From Bacteroidota bacterium (GTDB taxonomy: Bacteria > Bacteroidota > Bacteroidia > UKL13-3), in assembly GCA_947460345.1 (NCBI GenBank), contig CANHGM010000008.1, forward strand, positions 36,964-100,963: DNA of 64,000 nt, given 5' to 3'. The notes beneath the pieces were generated by a model, which was not told the DNA's origin, ran no database searches, and was given only the letters and a program-made list of their open reading frames with translations. Positions 55,452 to 63,568 of the stretch are shown piece by piece. The position numbers and the translations under genes were made by a program. Numbering within the stretch: position 1 is the stretch's first letter; each line of letters begins with the position of its first letter.

Positions 55452-56192
55452 ATGAACTTAGTCTCGATTTTAGGAAAGTATGTGTTATTTATACAAAGTT
55501 TGTTCAGCAAGCCTGAACGATTTAAAGTATATTGGGATAGAACCATGCAAGAAATGAATAGTATAGGCGTTGGGTCTATTGGTATAGTTGCAGCCATATC
55601 GCTTTCAGTAGGTGCCGTAACAACCGTTCAGACAGCTTATCAATTAGTTAGTGGTTTGGTAGCTAGAAGCATAATTTCGACCATTTTAAGAGATAGTACA
55701 ATTTTAGAATTAGCACCAACTATCACTTGTCTAGTTTTAGCTGGAAAAGTAGGAGCAAATATTGCTTCAGAGCTAGGGAATATGAGTGTGACCGAACAAA
55801 TAGATGCCTTAGACGTTATGGGAATAAACTCTGCAGCCTATCTTGCCTTACCTAAAATTATAGCGGGTATATTTGTTATTCCTTTGCTTATAATCATAGC
55901 TATGTTTTTAAGTATATATGGTGGATATATAGCCGGTGTGGCTTCTCAATCACTTACTCCACAAGAGTTTCTCAATGGTATACATGACGGGTTCAGGGGT
56001 TTTACTGTAACTTTTGCTTATATTAAAAGTGTTACCTTTGCTTTTTTGATTACTTCTATAAGTAGTTACCATGGTTATTATACCAAAGGTGGTGCACTTG
56101 AAGTTGGTAAAGCAAGTACTAAAGCTGTGGTATATAGTTGTGTAAGTATTCTATTTGCCGATTATATATTAGCTCAACTTCTTCTTAATTAA
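55452..56192 (+). CDS. MlaE-like ABC permease
   Basis: Membrane subunit of a lipid transporter of the Mla/Tgd type, moving phospholipid between inner and outer membrane. 246 residues with about five helices and conserved IGVGSIGIVAAISLSVGAVT, LELAPTITCLVLAGKVGANIA and ALDVMGINSAAYLALPK. Followed 12 nt later by its ATPase. The MCE-domain partner (MlaD) usually third in the operon is not present here. Confidence 0.92.
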   Translation: MNLVSILGKYVLFIQSLFSKPERFKVYWDRTMQEMNSIGVGSIGIVAAISLSVGAVTTVQTAYQLVSGLVARSIISTILRDSTILELAPTITCLVLAGKVGANIASELGNMSVTEQIDALDVMGINSAAYLALPKIIAGIFVIPLLIIIAMFLSIYGGYIAGVASQSLTPQEFLNGIHDGFRGFTVTFAYIKSVTFAFLITSISSYHGYYTKGGALEVGKASTKAVVYSCVSILFADYILAQLLLN

Positions 56193-56204
56193 TTTTTTTA
56201 AGTA

Positions 56205-56933
56205 ATGATTGAAATAAAAAATCTTAATAAAAGTTTTGGTGAGAAGCAGGTTTTAAAAAACATGTCAGCAGTTTTTCAAAAAGGGAAATGCAACTTGGTT
56301 ATAGGTGCAAGTGGTAGCGGCAAAAGTGTTCTGATGAAGACCTTAGTTGGTTTAGAAAAAATAGATAGTGGCGAAATATTATATGACAACAGAGATTTTG
56401 CCAATATTAGTTATGAAGAAAAAAAATTGGTAAGAAGAGAAATAGGTATGCTTTTCCAAGGTGGTGCCTTGTTTGATTCTCTTTCGGTATATGACAATGT
56501 AGCTTTCCCATTAACTATGTTTTCTGATATGAATAAAAGTGAGCAACAAGACCGTGTTCATTTTTGTTTGAAAAGAGTGAACTTAGATGCAGCAGCTAAA
56601 CTATTTCCTTCTGAAATTTCAGGTGGAATGAAAAAGAGAGTTGGAATAGCCAGAGCTATTGCCTTAAACCCTGATTATTTATTTTGTGACGAACCCAATT
56701 CTGGCCTAGACCCTCTTACATCAAGAGTTATAGATGAATTAATCTTGGAAATCACACAAGAGTTTAACACCACTACCATTATAAATAGTCATGATATGAA
56801 AACTGTTTTTGATATTGGAGACAATATCATGTTTGTATATAAAGGTGAAAAATGGTGGGAAGGCAACAAGAGCGAATTACGCCATTCAGGCAACAAAGAA
56901 TTAGATGAGTTTATGAAAGCTTATATGTTTTAA
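56205..56933 (+). CDS. MlaF-like ABC ATPase
   Basis: ATP-binding partner of the MlaE-like permease. Walker A GASGSGKSVLMKTL, Q-loop MLFQGGALFDSLSV, signature SGGMKKRVGIARAIALNP, Walker B YLFCDEPNSGLDP and switch His NSHDM are all intact. 242 residues. It is 12 nt after the permease gene and converges with a thioesterase gene, so the operon ends here. Confidence 0.93.
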   Translation: MIEIKNLNKSFGEKQVLKNMSAVFQKGKCNLVIGASGSGKSVLMKTLVGLEKIDSGEILYDNRDFANISYEEKKLVRREIGMLFQGGALFDSLSVYDNVAFPLTMFSDMNKSEQQDRVHFCLKRVNLDAAAKLFPSEISGGMKKRVGIARAIALNPDYLFCDEPNSGLDPLTSRVIDELILEITQEFNTTTIINSHDMKTVFDIGDNIMFVYKGEKWWEGNKSELRHSGNKELDEFMKAYMF

Positions 56934-56947
56934 AAACTATATATATT

Positions 56948-57391
56948 CTATTTCAAATCTCCCATATTTACTACAGCCATCGTTGCAGATGCTTTTGCAA
57001 TAAGTGTTTCAATTCCATTTTTAATGGTGACGATTTCACCTTCACAAAAAATCAATTTAGAGCCAGGCTTTATAACCCAACCTTTGGCAATTACTCTTTC
57101 GCCAATACCCGGGTTTAAATATGAAACTCTTAAATCAGCTGTAACTACCACCTGATCTAACTTTACTAATGAATAAGCTGCAAATCCCATAACCAAATCA
57201 GCAAAAGTAGCTGTAGCACCTCCATGTATAAAACCTGTTTGTTGTTTTATATATTCTTCAATTTGCATCTCACCTTTCACTTCTCCAGGCTCAATACTTG
57301 TTAATTCAAAACCTATATGGTGCATAAAATGCTGGCCATTTAGTTTTTCTAAAATTAGCTCTTTAAAATTGGGGTTTTGAGGAATAAACAT
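56948..57391 (-). CDS. PaaI-type hotdog thioesterase
   Basis: Acyl-CoA thioesterase of unknown substrate. Family motif TGFIHGGATATFADLVMGFAA (about residue 52) and VSYLNPGIGERVIAKGWV. 147 residues, typical. It retains the His of the HGGA motif, unlike the MenI-like protein at 23.1 kb. Separated from the DUF3467 gene by 61 nt of AT-rich DNA without a clear hairpin. Confidence 0.88.
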   Translation of the reverse strand: MFIPQNPNFKELILEKLNGQHFMHHIGFELTSIEPGEVKGEMQIEEYIKQQTGFIHGGATATFADLVMGFAAYSLVKLDQVVVTADLRVSYLNPGIGERVIAKGWVIKPGSKLIFCEGEIVTIKNGIETLIAKASATMAVVNMGDLK

Positions 57392-57452
57392 ATATAAAAA
57401 ACTGCTTAAATATTTTTCAAATTAAGCAGTATAAATTTTATTTTTTAATAAA

Positions 57453-57758
57453 TTAAGCTTGAGCTATTGGTCCACCAAAATTCATTGGGAATGGAGGGTT
57501 TTCACTTCCTTCTATCTCACCAAAATTTTCTTCAAACTTACTAATATTTTCTTGCAATGCATTCATCAAACGCTTGGCATGAGAAGGAGTTAAAACAATA
57601 CGCGATTTAACTTTAGCTTTAGGTACTCCTGGCATCATTCTGATAAAGTCTACTACAAATTCTGAATTGCTATGGCTTATTATAGCTAAATTTGAGTATA
57701 TACCTTCAGCTACATCATCTGTTAATTCTATGTCTAATTGATTAGGTTGTTGTTCCAT
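57453..57758 (-). CDS. DUF3467 protein
   Basis: The 101 residues match DUF3467: IELTDDVAEGIYSNLAIISHSNSEFVVDFIRMMPGVPKAKVKSRIVLTP region and HAKRLMNALQENISKFEENFG. Small cytoplasmic protein of unknown function common in Bacteroidota. The ATG is preceded by AATATATATATA and no Shine-Dalgarno; a -7 box TACATTTG (minus strand, 57783-57790) lies 24 nt upstream, just after the lon stop. Confidence 0.88.
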   Translation of the reverse strand: MEQQPNQLDIELTDDVAEGIYSNLAIISHSNSEFVVDFIRMMPGVPKAKVKSRIVLTPSHAKRLMNALQENISKFEENFGEIEGSENPPFPMNFGGPIAQA

Positions 57759-57782
57759 TATATATATATTTTTTTAAAGTGG

Positions 57783-57790
57783 CAAATGTA
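57783..57790 (-). promoter_or_regulatory. -7 box of the DUF3467 gene
   Basis: Minus strand TACATTTG, consensus TAnnTTTG. No TTG at the right spacing; the -33 region would lie inside the end of lon. Confidence 0.45.
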
Positions 57791-57799
57791 TGGTTATAT

Positions 57800-60298
57800 T
57801 TAATATTTTTCTTCTTTTTCAAAAAATCCAATTTTGTTCTTGGGTTCAAAAGCTTTTAAGTTCAGTGGGTTTTCTACTTTCTCATCTAATAAAGCAATAT
57901 CAAGCACTTCTAGCATATTTTTCACATAATGAAAAGTTAGACCTTCTAAATATTGTGGCCCTATATCATCTACGTCTTTTTTGTTTTGTTGACATAAAAT
58001 AATATCTGTTACTCCTGCCCTTCTGGCTGCTAATATTTTTTCCTTTACTCCTCCTATCGGCAACACTTTTCCTCTCAAAGTGATTTCACCGGTCATAGCC
58101 AAATTAGGTTTAACCTTCCTTTGAGTAAACAATGATGCTAAAGAAGTAAGCATCGTGATACCAGCAGACGGACCATCTTTAGGTACCGATCCTGCTGGAA
58201 CATGTATATGTATATCCCAATGTTTAAAAATTTCTGGGTTTATATCTAAATATGCAGCATGAGCTTGTAAATAAGTATATGCAGTATGTGCACTTTCTTT
58301 CATCACATCCCCAAGTTGACCAGTGAGTTTAAACCCTCCTCTACCCGCTACCAAAGTACTTTCTATATATAAAATTTCGCCTCCCACTTGAGTCCAAGCT
58401 AGGCCACAAACTACCCCTGCATGGTCATTAGACTCTAGCGTTTCTTTTTCATTTTTTTCTGGACCTAATAGTTTATATATATCATCAGCTTTAAGAGTTG
58501 CGGTGGGTTTGTTGCCAGCTACTACTTCTCTAGCTTGTGCCCTAGCCAATGCCGCCAATCTTTTATCTAACCCTCTCACTCCTGATTCTCTGGTATATTC
58601 ATCAATTATTTTCACTATCGCATCTTCAGTTAATTTAAACTGTGTGGCTTTTAACCCGTGTGCTTCTCTTTGTTTTGGTATTAAATATTTTTTAGCAATC
58701 TCTGTTTTTTCTTCAAGCGTATATCCATTAATTTCTATAATCTCCATCCTATCTAACAAAGCTGGTTGAATAGAGTCTAATGAATTTGCTGTGGCTATAA
58801 ACATTACTTTAGATAAATCAAATTCAAGTTCTAAATAATTATCATAAAAAGCATTGTTTTGTTCAGGGTCTAATACTTCTAAAAGTGCTGATGAAACATC
58901 TCCTCTAAAATCTCTTCCAACTTTGTCTATTTCATCTAATATAAATACAGGGTTGGCACTTTTGGCTTTCTTCAAACTTTGTATTACCCTACCTGGCATT
59001 GCTCCTATATATGTTTTACGGTGTCCGCGAATCTCTGACTCGTCATGCAAACCGCCCAAAGACATTCTCACATATTGTCTTCCTACCGATTTGGCTATTG
59101 ATTTTCCTAACGATGTTTTACCAACACCTGGAGGGCCATACAAACACAATATCGGGCTTTTCATATCTCCTTTTAATTTTAAAACAGCTAAATATTCTAA
59201 AATTCTTTTCTTCACTTTTTCCATCCCAAAATGGTCTTCATCTAAACACTTTTGAGCCCTATCTTGATTCAGGTTATCAATAGTAAAATCATTCCAAGGC
59301 ACATCCAACAAGGTTTGGCAGTAATTCATCCCTACAGAAAACTCAGGACTCATGCTGTTTAATCTTTGCAAACGGTCAAGTTCTTTTTCGAATGCCTCTT
59401 TGGTGGCCTTTGACCATTTTTTCTTCTTGCCCTTTTCTCTTAAATTTTCTAACTCTTTATCCGGATTGTTATGCCCTAATTCTTCTTGAATTTGTTTCAG
59501 CTGTTGGCTCAAGAAAAACTCACGTTGTTGCTTGTCTATATCTACCCTTGCCTTGTTTTGAATTTCGTTTTTAAGTTCGAGCATATTCAAATCTTTGGCT
59601 AAATGCTCAAGTACTTTTTGAGCTCTATCAGGCAAATAATCCATTGATAAAATCTCTTGTTTCAACTTCAATTCCGCATTCATATTAGATGAAATAAAGT
59701 TGACTAAAAACCTTGGGCTATCAATATTCTTTAAAGCAAAACCTGCCTCACTAGGAATATTGGGGTTGATATCAATGATGTTTTGAGCAAGCTCTTTAAT
59801 GCTCTCTATTAACGCTTTAAATTCTTTATTTTTCTCATATTTCTTTTCTTCGAATGGTTTTATAACTGCTGTGATATATGGCTCATGGTTAATTTCACTC
59901 ACCAATTCAAAACGCTTAATACCTTGAATAATCACTGTAGTATTGCCATCGGGCATTTTAAACATTTTTACGATTCTGGCTAAGGTACCCACTGGCGATA
60001 AATCCTCAAAAGTTGGGTCTTCTACGGTAGCATCTTTCTGGGCCACTGCTCCTATTTCAAGCTTATTTTTCTTAGCATAATTTATCAGTTTGATTGACTT
60101 GTCTCTTCCAACAGTAATGGGTATTACTACTCCAGGAAATAATACTGTGTTTCTGAGTGGAAGTACCGGAACACTCTCTGGCAACTTGGTATTTATCATA
60201 TCTTCTTCTTCCTCTGTAGAAAGAAGTGGAATCATTTCTTGTCCGTTGTCATCTTCTATAAAATCATCGCTGATGAAAGTAAAATCTTTATTTTGCAT
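57800..60298 (-). CDS. lon: ATP-dependent protease La (Lon)
   Basis: Hexameric ATP-dependent serine protease for damaged and regulatory proteins. N-terminal LON domain (about 38-240, VPVLPLRNTVLFPGVVIP), coiled-coil middle, AAA+ module with CLYGPPGVGKTSLGKSIAKS and VFILDEIDKVG, and protease domain with the Ser in KDGPSAGITMLTS and the Lys in GGVKEKILAARRAG. 832 residues, normal. No frame problems seen. Upstream lie 117 nt and then the divergent menG gene; no clear promoter for lon was found. Confidence 0.97.
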   Translation of the reverse strand: MQNKDFTFISDDFIEDDNGQEMIPLLSTEEEEDMINTKLPESVPVLPLRNTVLFPGVVIPITVGRDKSIKLINYAKKNKLEIGAVAQKDATVEDPTFEDLSPVGTLARIVKMFKMPDGNTTVIIQGIKRFELVSEINHEPYITAVIKPFEEKKYEKNKEFKALIESIKELAQNIIDINPNIPSEAGFALKNIDSPRFLVNFISSNMNAELKLKQEILSMDYLPDRAQKVLEHLAKDLNMLELKNEIQNKARVDIDKQQREFFLSQQLKQIQEELGHNNPDKELENLREKGKKKKWSKATKEAFEKELDRLQRLNSMSPEFSVGMNYCQTLLDVPWNDFTIDNLNQDRAQKCLDEDHFGMEKVKKRILEYLAVLKLKGDMKSPILCLYGPPGVGKTSLGKSIAKSVGRQYVRMSLGGLHDESEIRGHRKTYIGAMPGRVIQSLKKAKSANPVFILDEIDKVGRDFRGDVSSALLEVLDPEQNNAFYDNYLELEFDLSKVMFIATANSLDSIQPALLDRMEIIEINGYTLEEKTEIAKKYLIPKQREAHGLKATQFKLTEDAIVKIIDEYTRESGVRGLDKRLAALARAQAREVVAGNKPTATLKADDIYKLLGPEKNEKETLESNDHAGVVCGLAWTQVGGEILYIESTLVAGRGGFKLTGQLGDVMKESAHTAYTYLQAHAAYLDINPEIFKHWDIHIHVPAGSVPKDGPSAGITMLTSLASLFTQRKVKPNLAMTGEITLRGKVLPIGGVKEKILAARRAGVTDIILCQQNKKDVDDIGPQYLEGLTFHYVKNMLEVLDIALLDEKVENPLNLKAFEPKNKIGFFEKEEKY

Positions 60299-60410
60299 AT
60301 AAATGTGGTATAGTCAAATTGTCAGTTGTAGTTGCTTAATAAAAAGCAAGGCTATTTTGCCAATAAATGTGCCATGCTAAAAAAATGTTCTTTTTAGGAC
60401 AAAAAAACTA

Positions 60411-60418
60411 TACTTTTG
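60411..60418 (+). promoter_or_regulatory. -7 box of menG-porT
   Basis: TACTTTTG, consensus, ends 12 nt before ATG 60431. The track start TTG 60416 lies inside it, so ATG 60431 is the likely start. Confidence 0.55.
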
Positions 60419-60430
60419 CATCATAAAAAT

Positions 60431-61165
60431 ATGTCGAGTATTAGAGAAGTAAAACCATTTCAAGAGATAAACACAACCAAAAAACAACAGGTTGAAGAAA
60501 TGTTTGACAGCATATCTGGCAGATATGACTTTTTGAACCGTTTTCTGTCTTTAGGTATAGATATTACTTGGCGAAAAAAAGCAATCAAAGAATTGGTAGC
60601 CTTAAACCCTAAAAATATTTTAGATGTAGCAACCGGAACAGCTGACTTTGCCATTGAAGCTAAATCTCTAAATCCTGATAAAATTATTGGAATTGATTTA
60701 TCAGAAGGCATGTTGAGCAAAGGTCGTATCAAAATTCAAGAAAAAAACCTAGGACATTTGATCCAATTAGTCAAAGGTGATTCTGAAGAACTACCGTTTG
60801 AAGACAATATATTTGATGCATCTACCGTTGCTTTTGGAGTTAGAAATTTTGAACACTTGCAAATAGGATTAAATCAAATATATAGAGTTTTAAAACCAGG
60901 TGGAAAAATTGTAGTACTAGAATTTTCAAAACCTAAAACGTTTCCGGTAAAACAAGTATATCAATTTTATTTCAAATATATATTGCCTATGTGGGGAAAA
61001 CTCATTGCAAAACATGAAACTGCATATGAATATTTACCTGCATCTGTTCAAGCTTTTCCTGAAGGAACAGAATTTTTAAGTTATTTAACCAATTCAGGAT
61101 TTACTCAAGTAAAACATCAACCTTTAACCTTTGGAATATGTTCAATTTACACAGGTATAAAATAA
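60431..61165 (+). CDS. menG: demethylmenaquinone/ubiquinone C-methyltransferase
   Basis: Final C-methylation of menaquinone (UbiE/MenG). Family start MFDSISGRYDFLNRFLSLGIDITWRKKA, SAM site LDVATGTADFAIEA, and the end region VLKPGGKIVVLEFSKP. 244 residues from ATG 60431 (MSSIREVKP). In this phylum the product is menaquinone. Its last 28 nt overlap the start of porT, an arrangement that couples the two. Confidence 0.95.
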   Translation: MSSIREVKPFQEINTTKKQQVEEMFDSISGRYDFLNRFLSLGIDITWRKKAIKELVALNPKNILDVATGTADFAIEAKSLNPDKIIGIDLSEGMLSKGRIKIQEKNLGHLIQLVKGDSEELPFEDNIFDASTVAFGVRNFEHLQIGLNQIYRVLKPGGKIVVLEFSKPKTFPVKQVYQFYFKYILPMWGKLIAKHETAYEYLPASVQAFPEGTEFLSYLTNSGFTQVKHQPLTFGICSIYTGIK

Positions 61166-61836
61166 TATATTTAGCCTTTATGGGGCTTTTTCTTACCCAA
61201 CATATACAGGCTCAGAAAAACTTGCCTATGTATGATATGAAAAAAACACATTATGGATTTACTGTGGGCTTTTCTAGTACCAACTTTAAACTTAATAGAA
61301 ACGAAAATTTTTATAAGAACGACTCACTTCAAAGTATATATGTTAAACCATTTGCAGGTTTTAATTTAGGTGTTCTTGCCAATTTTCATTTTGGTGAATT
61401 TATAGATTTAAGATTGATACCAAGCATATCATTTGCTCAAAGAAATATTGAATATACATTTAAAGACAGTTCGGGCTCCGTTGCTAAAATAGAAAGTGCT
61501 TATTTAGAATTGCCTGTGGTTTTCAAAATCAAATCTGTTAGACATAGAAATGTGAGATTTTATATAGTTGGTGGTTTTATATATAGTTATGATTTGTCAT
61601 CAAACAAAGGTGCCGACCGCAAACCTAACGAAGCATTTGTGGCGGTTAACTCACAAAATATTGGTTACCAAATAGGTTGTGGATTTGACTTATATTTCCC
61701 TTACTTCAAATTCTCACCTGAACTAAAACTTACCAATGGTTTAAACAATGTTTTGGTAAAAGATGGTTCGTTATATACCAACACCATCGATGGTTTGTTT
61801 TCTAAGATTCTTCAGTTAAATTTTTATTTCGAATAG
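61138..61836 (+). CDS. porT: type IX secretion system protein PorT
   Basis: Outer-membrane beta-barrel protein required for T9SS secretion (PorT in Porphyromonas, SprT in Flavobacterium). Signal peptide RYKIIYLAFMGLFLTQHIQAQ, then KNLPMYDMKKTHYGFTVGF, FNLGVLANFHFGEFIDLRLIP, FKSVRH-type segments, and the terminal barrel region YFKFSPELKLTNGLNNVLV ending in Phe-Tyr-Phe-Glu. 232 residues, typical. The ATG lies inside the menG 3' end; the menG-porT order is widely kept. It supports the use of the sorting domains found on three other proteins in the window. Confidence 0.9.
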   Translation: MFNLHRYKIIYLAFMGLFLTQHIQAQKNLPMYDMKKTHYGFTVGFSSTNFKLNRNENFYKNDSLQSIYVKPFAGFNLGVLANFHFGEFIDLRLIPSISFAQRNIEYTFKDSSGSVAKIESAYLELPVVFKIKSVRHRNVRFYIVGGFIYSYDLSSNKGADRKPNEAFVAVNSQNIGYQIGCGFDLYFPYFKFSPELKLTNGLNNVLVKDGSLYTNTIDGLFSKILQLNFYFE

Positions 61837-61845
61837 TATATATAT

Positions 61846-62964
61846 ATGAATTTCAGAATAGAGGCTCACGATAGCAAATCGAAAGCCCGTGCAGGTGAGA
61901 TAGAAACAGACCATGGCACCATTAAAACGCCCATTTTTATGCCTGTGGGTACAGTTGGAAGTGTTAAAAGTGTTACACAAACAGATTTATATAACCGCAT
62001 CAAAGCCCCGTTAATTCTAGGAAATACTTACCACTTATATTTAAGACCCGGAACAGAGGTATTGAAACAAGCTGGTGGTCTACACAAATTTATCAATTGG
62101 CAAGGAGCCATGTTGACAGACAGCGGCGGATATCAAGTATTTTCATTGGCACACCGCAGAAAAATAACTGAAGAAGGAGCTAAATTTCAAAGTCATATTG
62201 ACGGCAGCCGAATCATGTTCACGCCTGAGGGAGTGATGGATATACAACGTGCAATAGGAGCTGATATCATGATGGCTTTTGATGAATGCCCGCCCTACCC
62301 TTGCGATATCAGATACGCCACCAATAGCATGCACCTCACCCACAGATGGCTTGATAGATGTATTACTAGGTTTAATGAAACCAAACCATTATATGGATAC
62401 AACCAAACGCTTTTCCCTATAGTGCAAGGCAGTGTGTATCCTGAGTTAAGAAAACAATCTGCAGAATATATAGCCAATAAAAACTGTGATGGCAATGCCA
62501 TAGGCGGACTAAGTGTAGGCGAACCTACCGAGATGATGTATGAGATGACGGATATGGTATGTGATATATTACCCAAAGACAAACCCAGATACCTCATGGG
62601 AGTAGGCAAACCAGAAAATATATTAGAATCTATTGCCTTGGGTATAGACATGTTTGACTGTGTGATGCCCACCCGCAATGCCCGACATGGATATATATTT
62701 ACCTCTGAAGGAGTGATTAATATCAAAAACGAGAAATGGAAAACAGATTTCACGGCGTTAGACCCACATATTACCCCTGAATTTTCTAGAGCATATGTTA
62801 GGCATTTAATTACCAGTTCAGAACAACTAGGTGGCATGATAGCTTCAATTCAAAACCTCAGATTTTACCTATGGTTGGTAGAACAAGCTCGAGAAAAAAT
62901 TATAGATGGGACCTTTAGCATTTGGAAAGAAAACATGGTGAAACAAATTACCCAACGATTATAA
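61846..62964 (+). CDS. tgt: queuine tRNA-ribosyltransferase
   Basis: Exchanges guanine 34 for the queuosine precursor in GUN-anticodon tRNAs. Catalytic Asp in LTDSGGYQVFSLAHRR, GNAIGGLSVGEPTEMM and the nucleophile region DMFDCVMPTRNARHGY are intact. The C-terminal CxCxxC zinc motif found in E. coli Tgt is replaced by DPHITPEFSRAYVRHL, with no Cys; I recall that as usual in this phylum. 372 residues. Leader TATATATAT before ATG. Ten nt after porT. Confidence 0.95.
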   Translation: MNFRIEAHDSKSKARAGEIETDHGTIKTPIFMPVGTVGSVKSVTQTDLYNRIKAPLILGNTYHLYLRPGTEVLKQAGGLHKFINWQGAMLTDSGGYQVFSLAHRRKITEEGAKFQSHIDGSRIMFTPEGVMDIQRAIGADIMMAFDECPPYPCDIRYATNSMHLTHRWLDRCITRFNETKPLYGYNQTLFPIVQGSVYPELRKQSAEYIANKNCDGNAIGGLSVGEPTEMMYEMTDMVCDILPKDKPRYLMGVGKPENILESIALGIDMFDCVMPTRNARHGYIFTSEGVINIKNEKWKTDFTALDPHITPEFSRAYVRHLITSSEQLGGMIASIQNLRFYLWLVEQAREKIIDGTFSIWKENMVKQITQRL

Positions 62965-62968
62965 TACA

Positions 62969-63565
62969 ATGAAAAAATATATACTGCCTTTATTACTTTT
63001 AATAACGCTATCAGCTCTTGTTTTTTGGGCTTATAAACAAAACGAAAAAAAACCTATCAAAGATTTGAAGGTTTATGGAAATGAAGGACATTTAATCAAA
63101 GACTTTGACTTTATAAACCAAGATGGACAGCATGTAACACTAGCTCAAGTTAAAGGGAAGGTAATGGCTGTTGAGTTCTTTTTTGTGCAATGTGGCAGTA
63201 TATGTCCGCTGATGAATGAACAAATGATGCGAGTAGATTCTGCATTTAACAAAGACGATAATTTCAGAATTTTATCACATACAGTTAAGCCTGAAGAAGA
63301 TGACGTGGCTGCTTTAAAAGAATATGCAACCATGCACCATGCCAGCAAAAACTGGATTTTTATGACCGGTGAAAAAGAGGCATTATACAAAGCAGGCAGA
63401 ATGAGTTATTTATTAGATGCTGATGGCATACCTGAGTTTTTACACACTTCTTTCTTTACTATTGTAGATAAAAAAGGTAGACTTAGAGGCTTCTACGATG
63501 GCATAAAACCAGCTGAAGTTGATAAGATGATGGAAGATATAAAAATATTGTTGGCTGAGGAATAG
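62969..63565 (+). CDS. SCO1/SenC-family copper/redox protein
   Basis: Membrane-anchored thioredoxin-fold protein that helps load copper into cytochrome c oxidase or acts as a thiol reductase. N-terminal helix (YILPLLLLITLSALVFWAY), DFDFINQDGQHVTLAQVKGKV, the CxxxC copper motif VQCGSICPLMN and the later His ligand in FLHTSFFTIVDKKGRLRGFYDG. 198 residues. It is 4 nt after tgt and likely cotranscribed. Confidence 0.9.
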   Translation: MKKYILPLLLLITLSALVFWAYKQNEKKPIKDLKVYGNEGHLIKDFDFINQDGQHVTLAQVKGKVMAVEFFFVQCGSICPLMNEQMMRVDSAFNKDDNFRILSHTVKPEEDDVAALKEYATMHHASKNWIFMTGEKEALYKAGRMSYLLDADGIPEFLHTSFFTIVDKKGRLRGFYDGIKPAEVDKMMEDIKILLAEE

Positions 63566-63568
63566 AAA

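Noticed and set aside
62295-62837. 180-aa minus-strand ORF
   Set aside because: Antisense to tgt; shadow frame.
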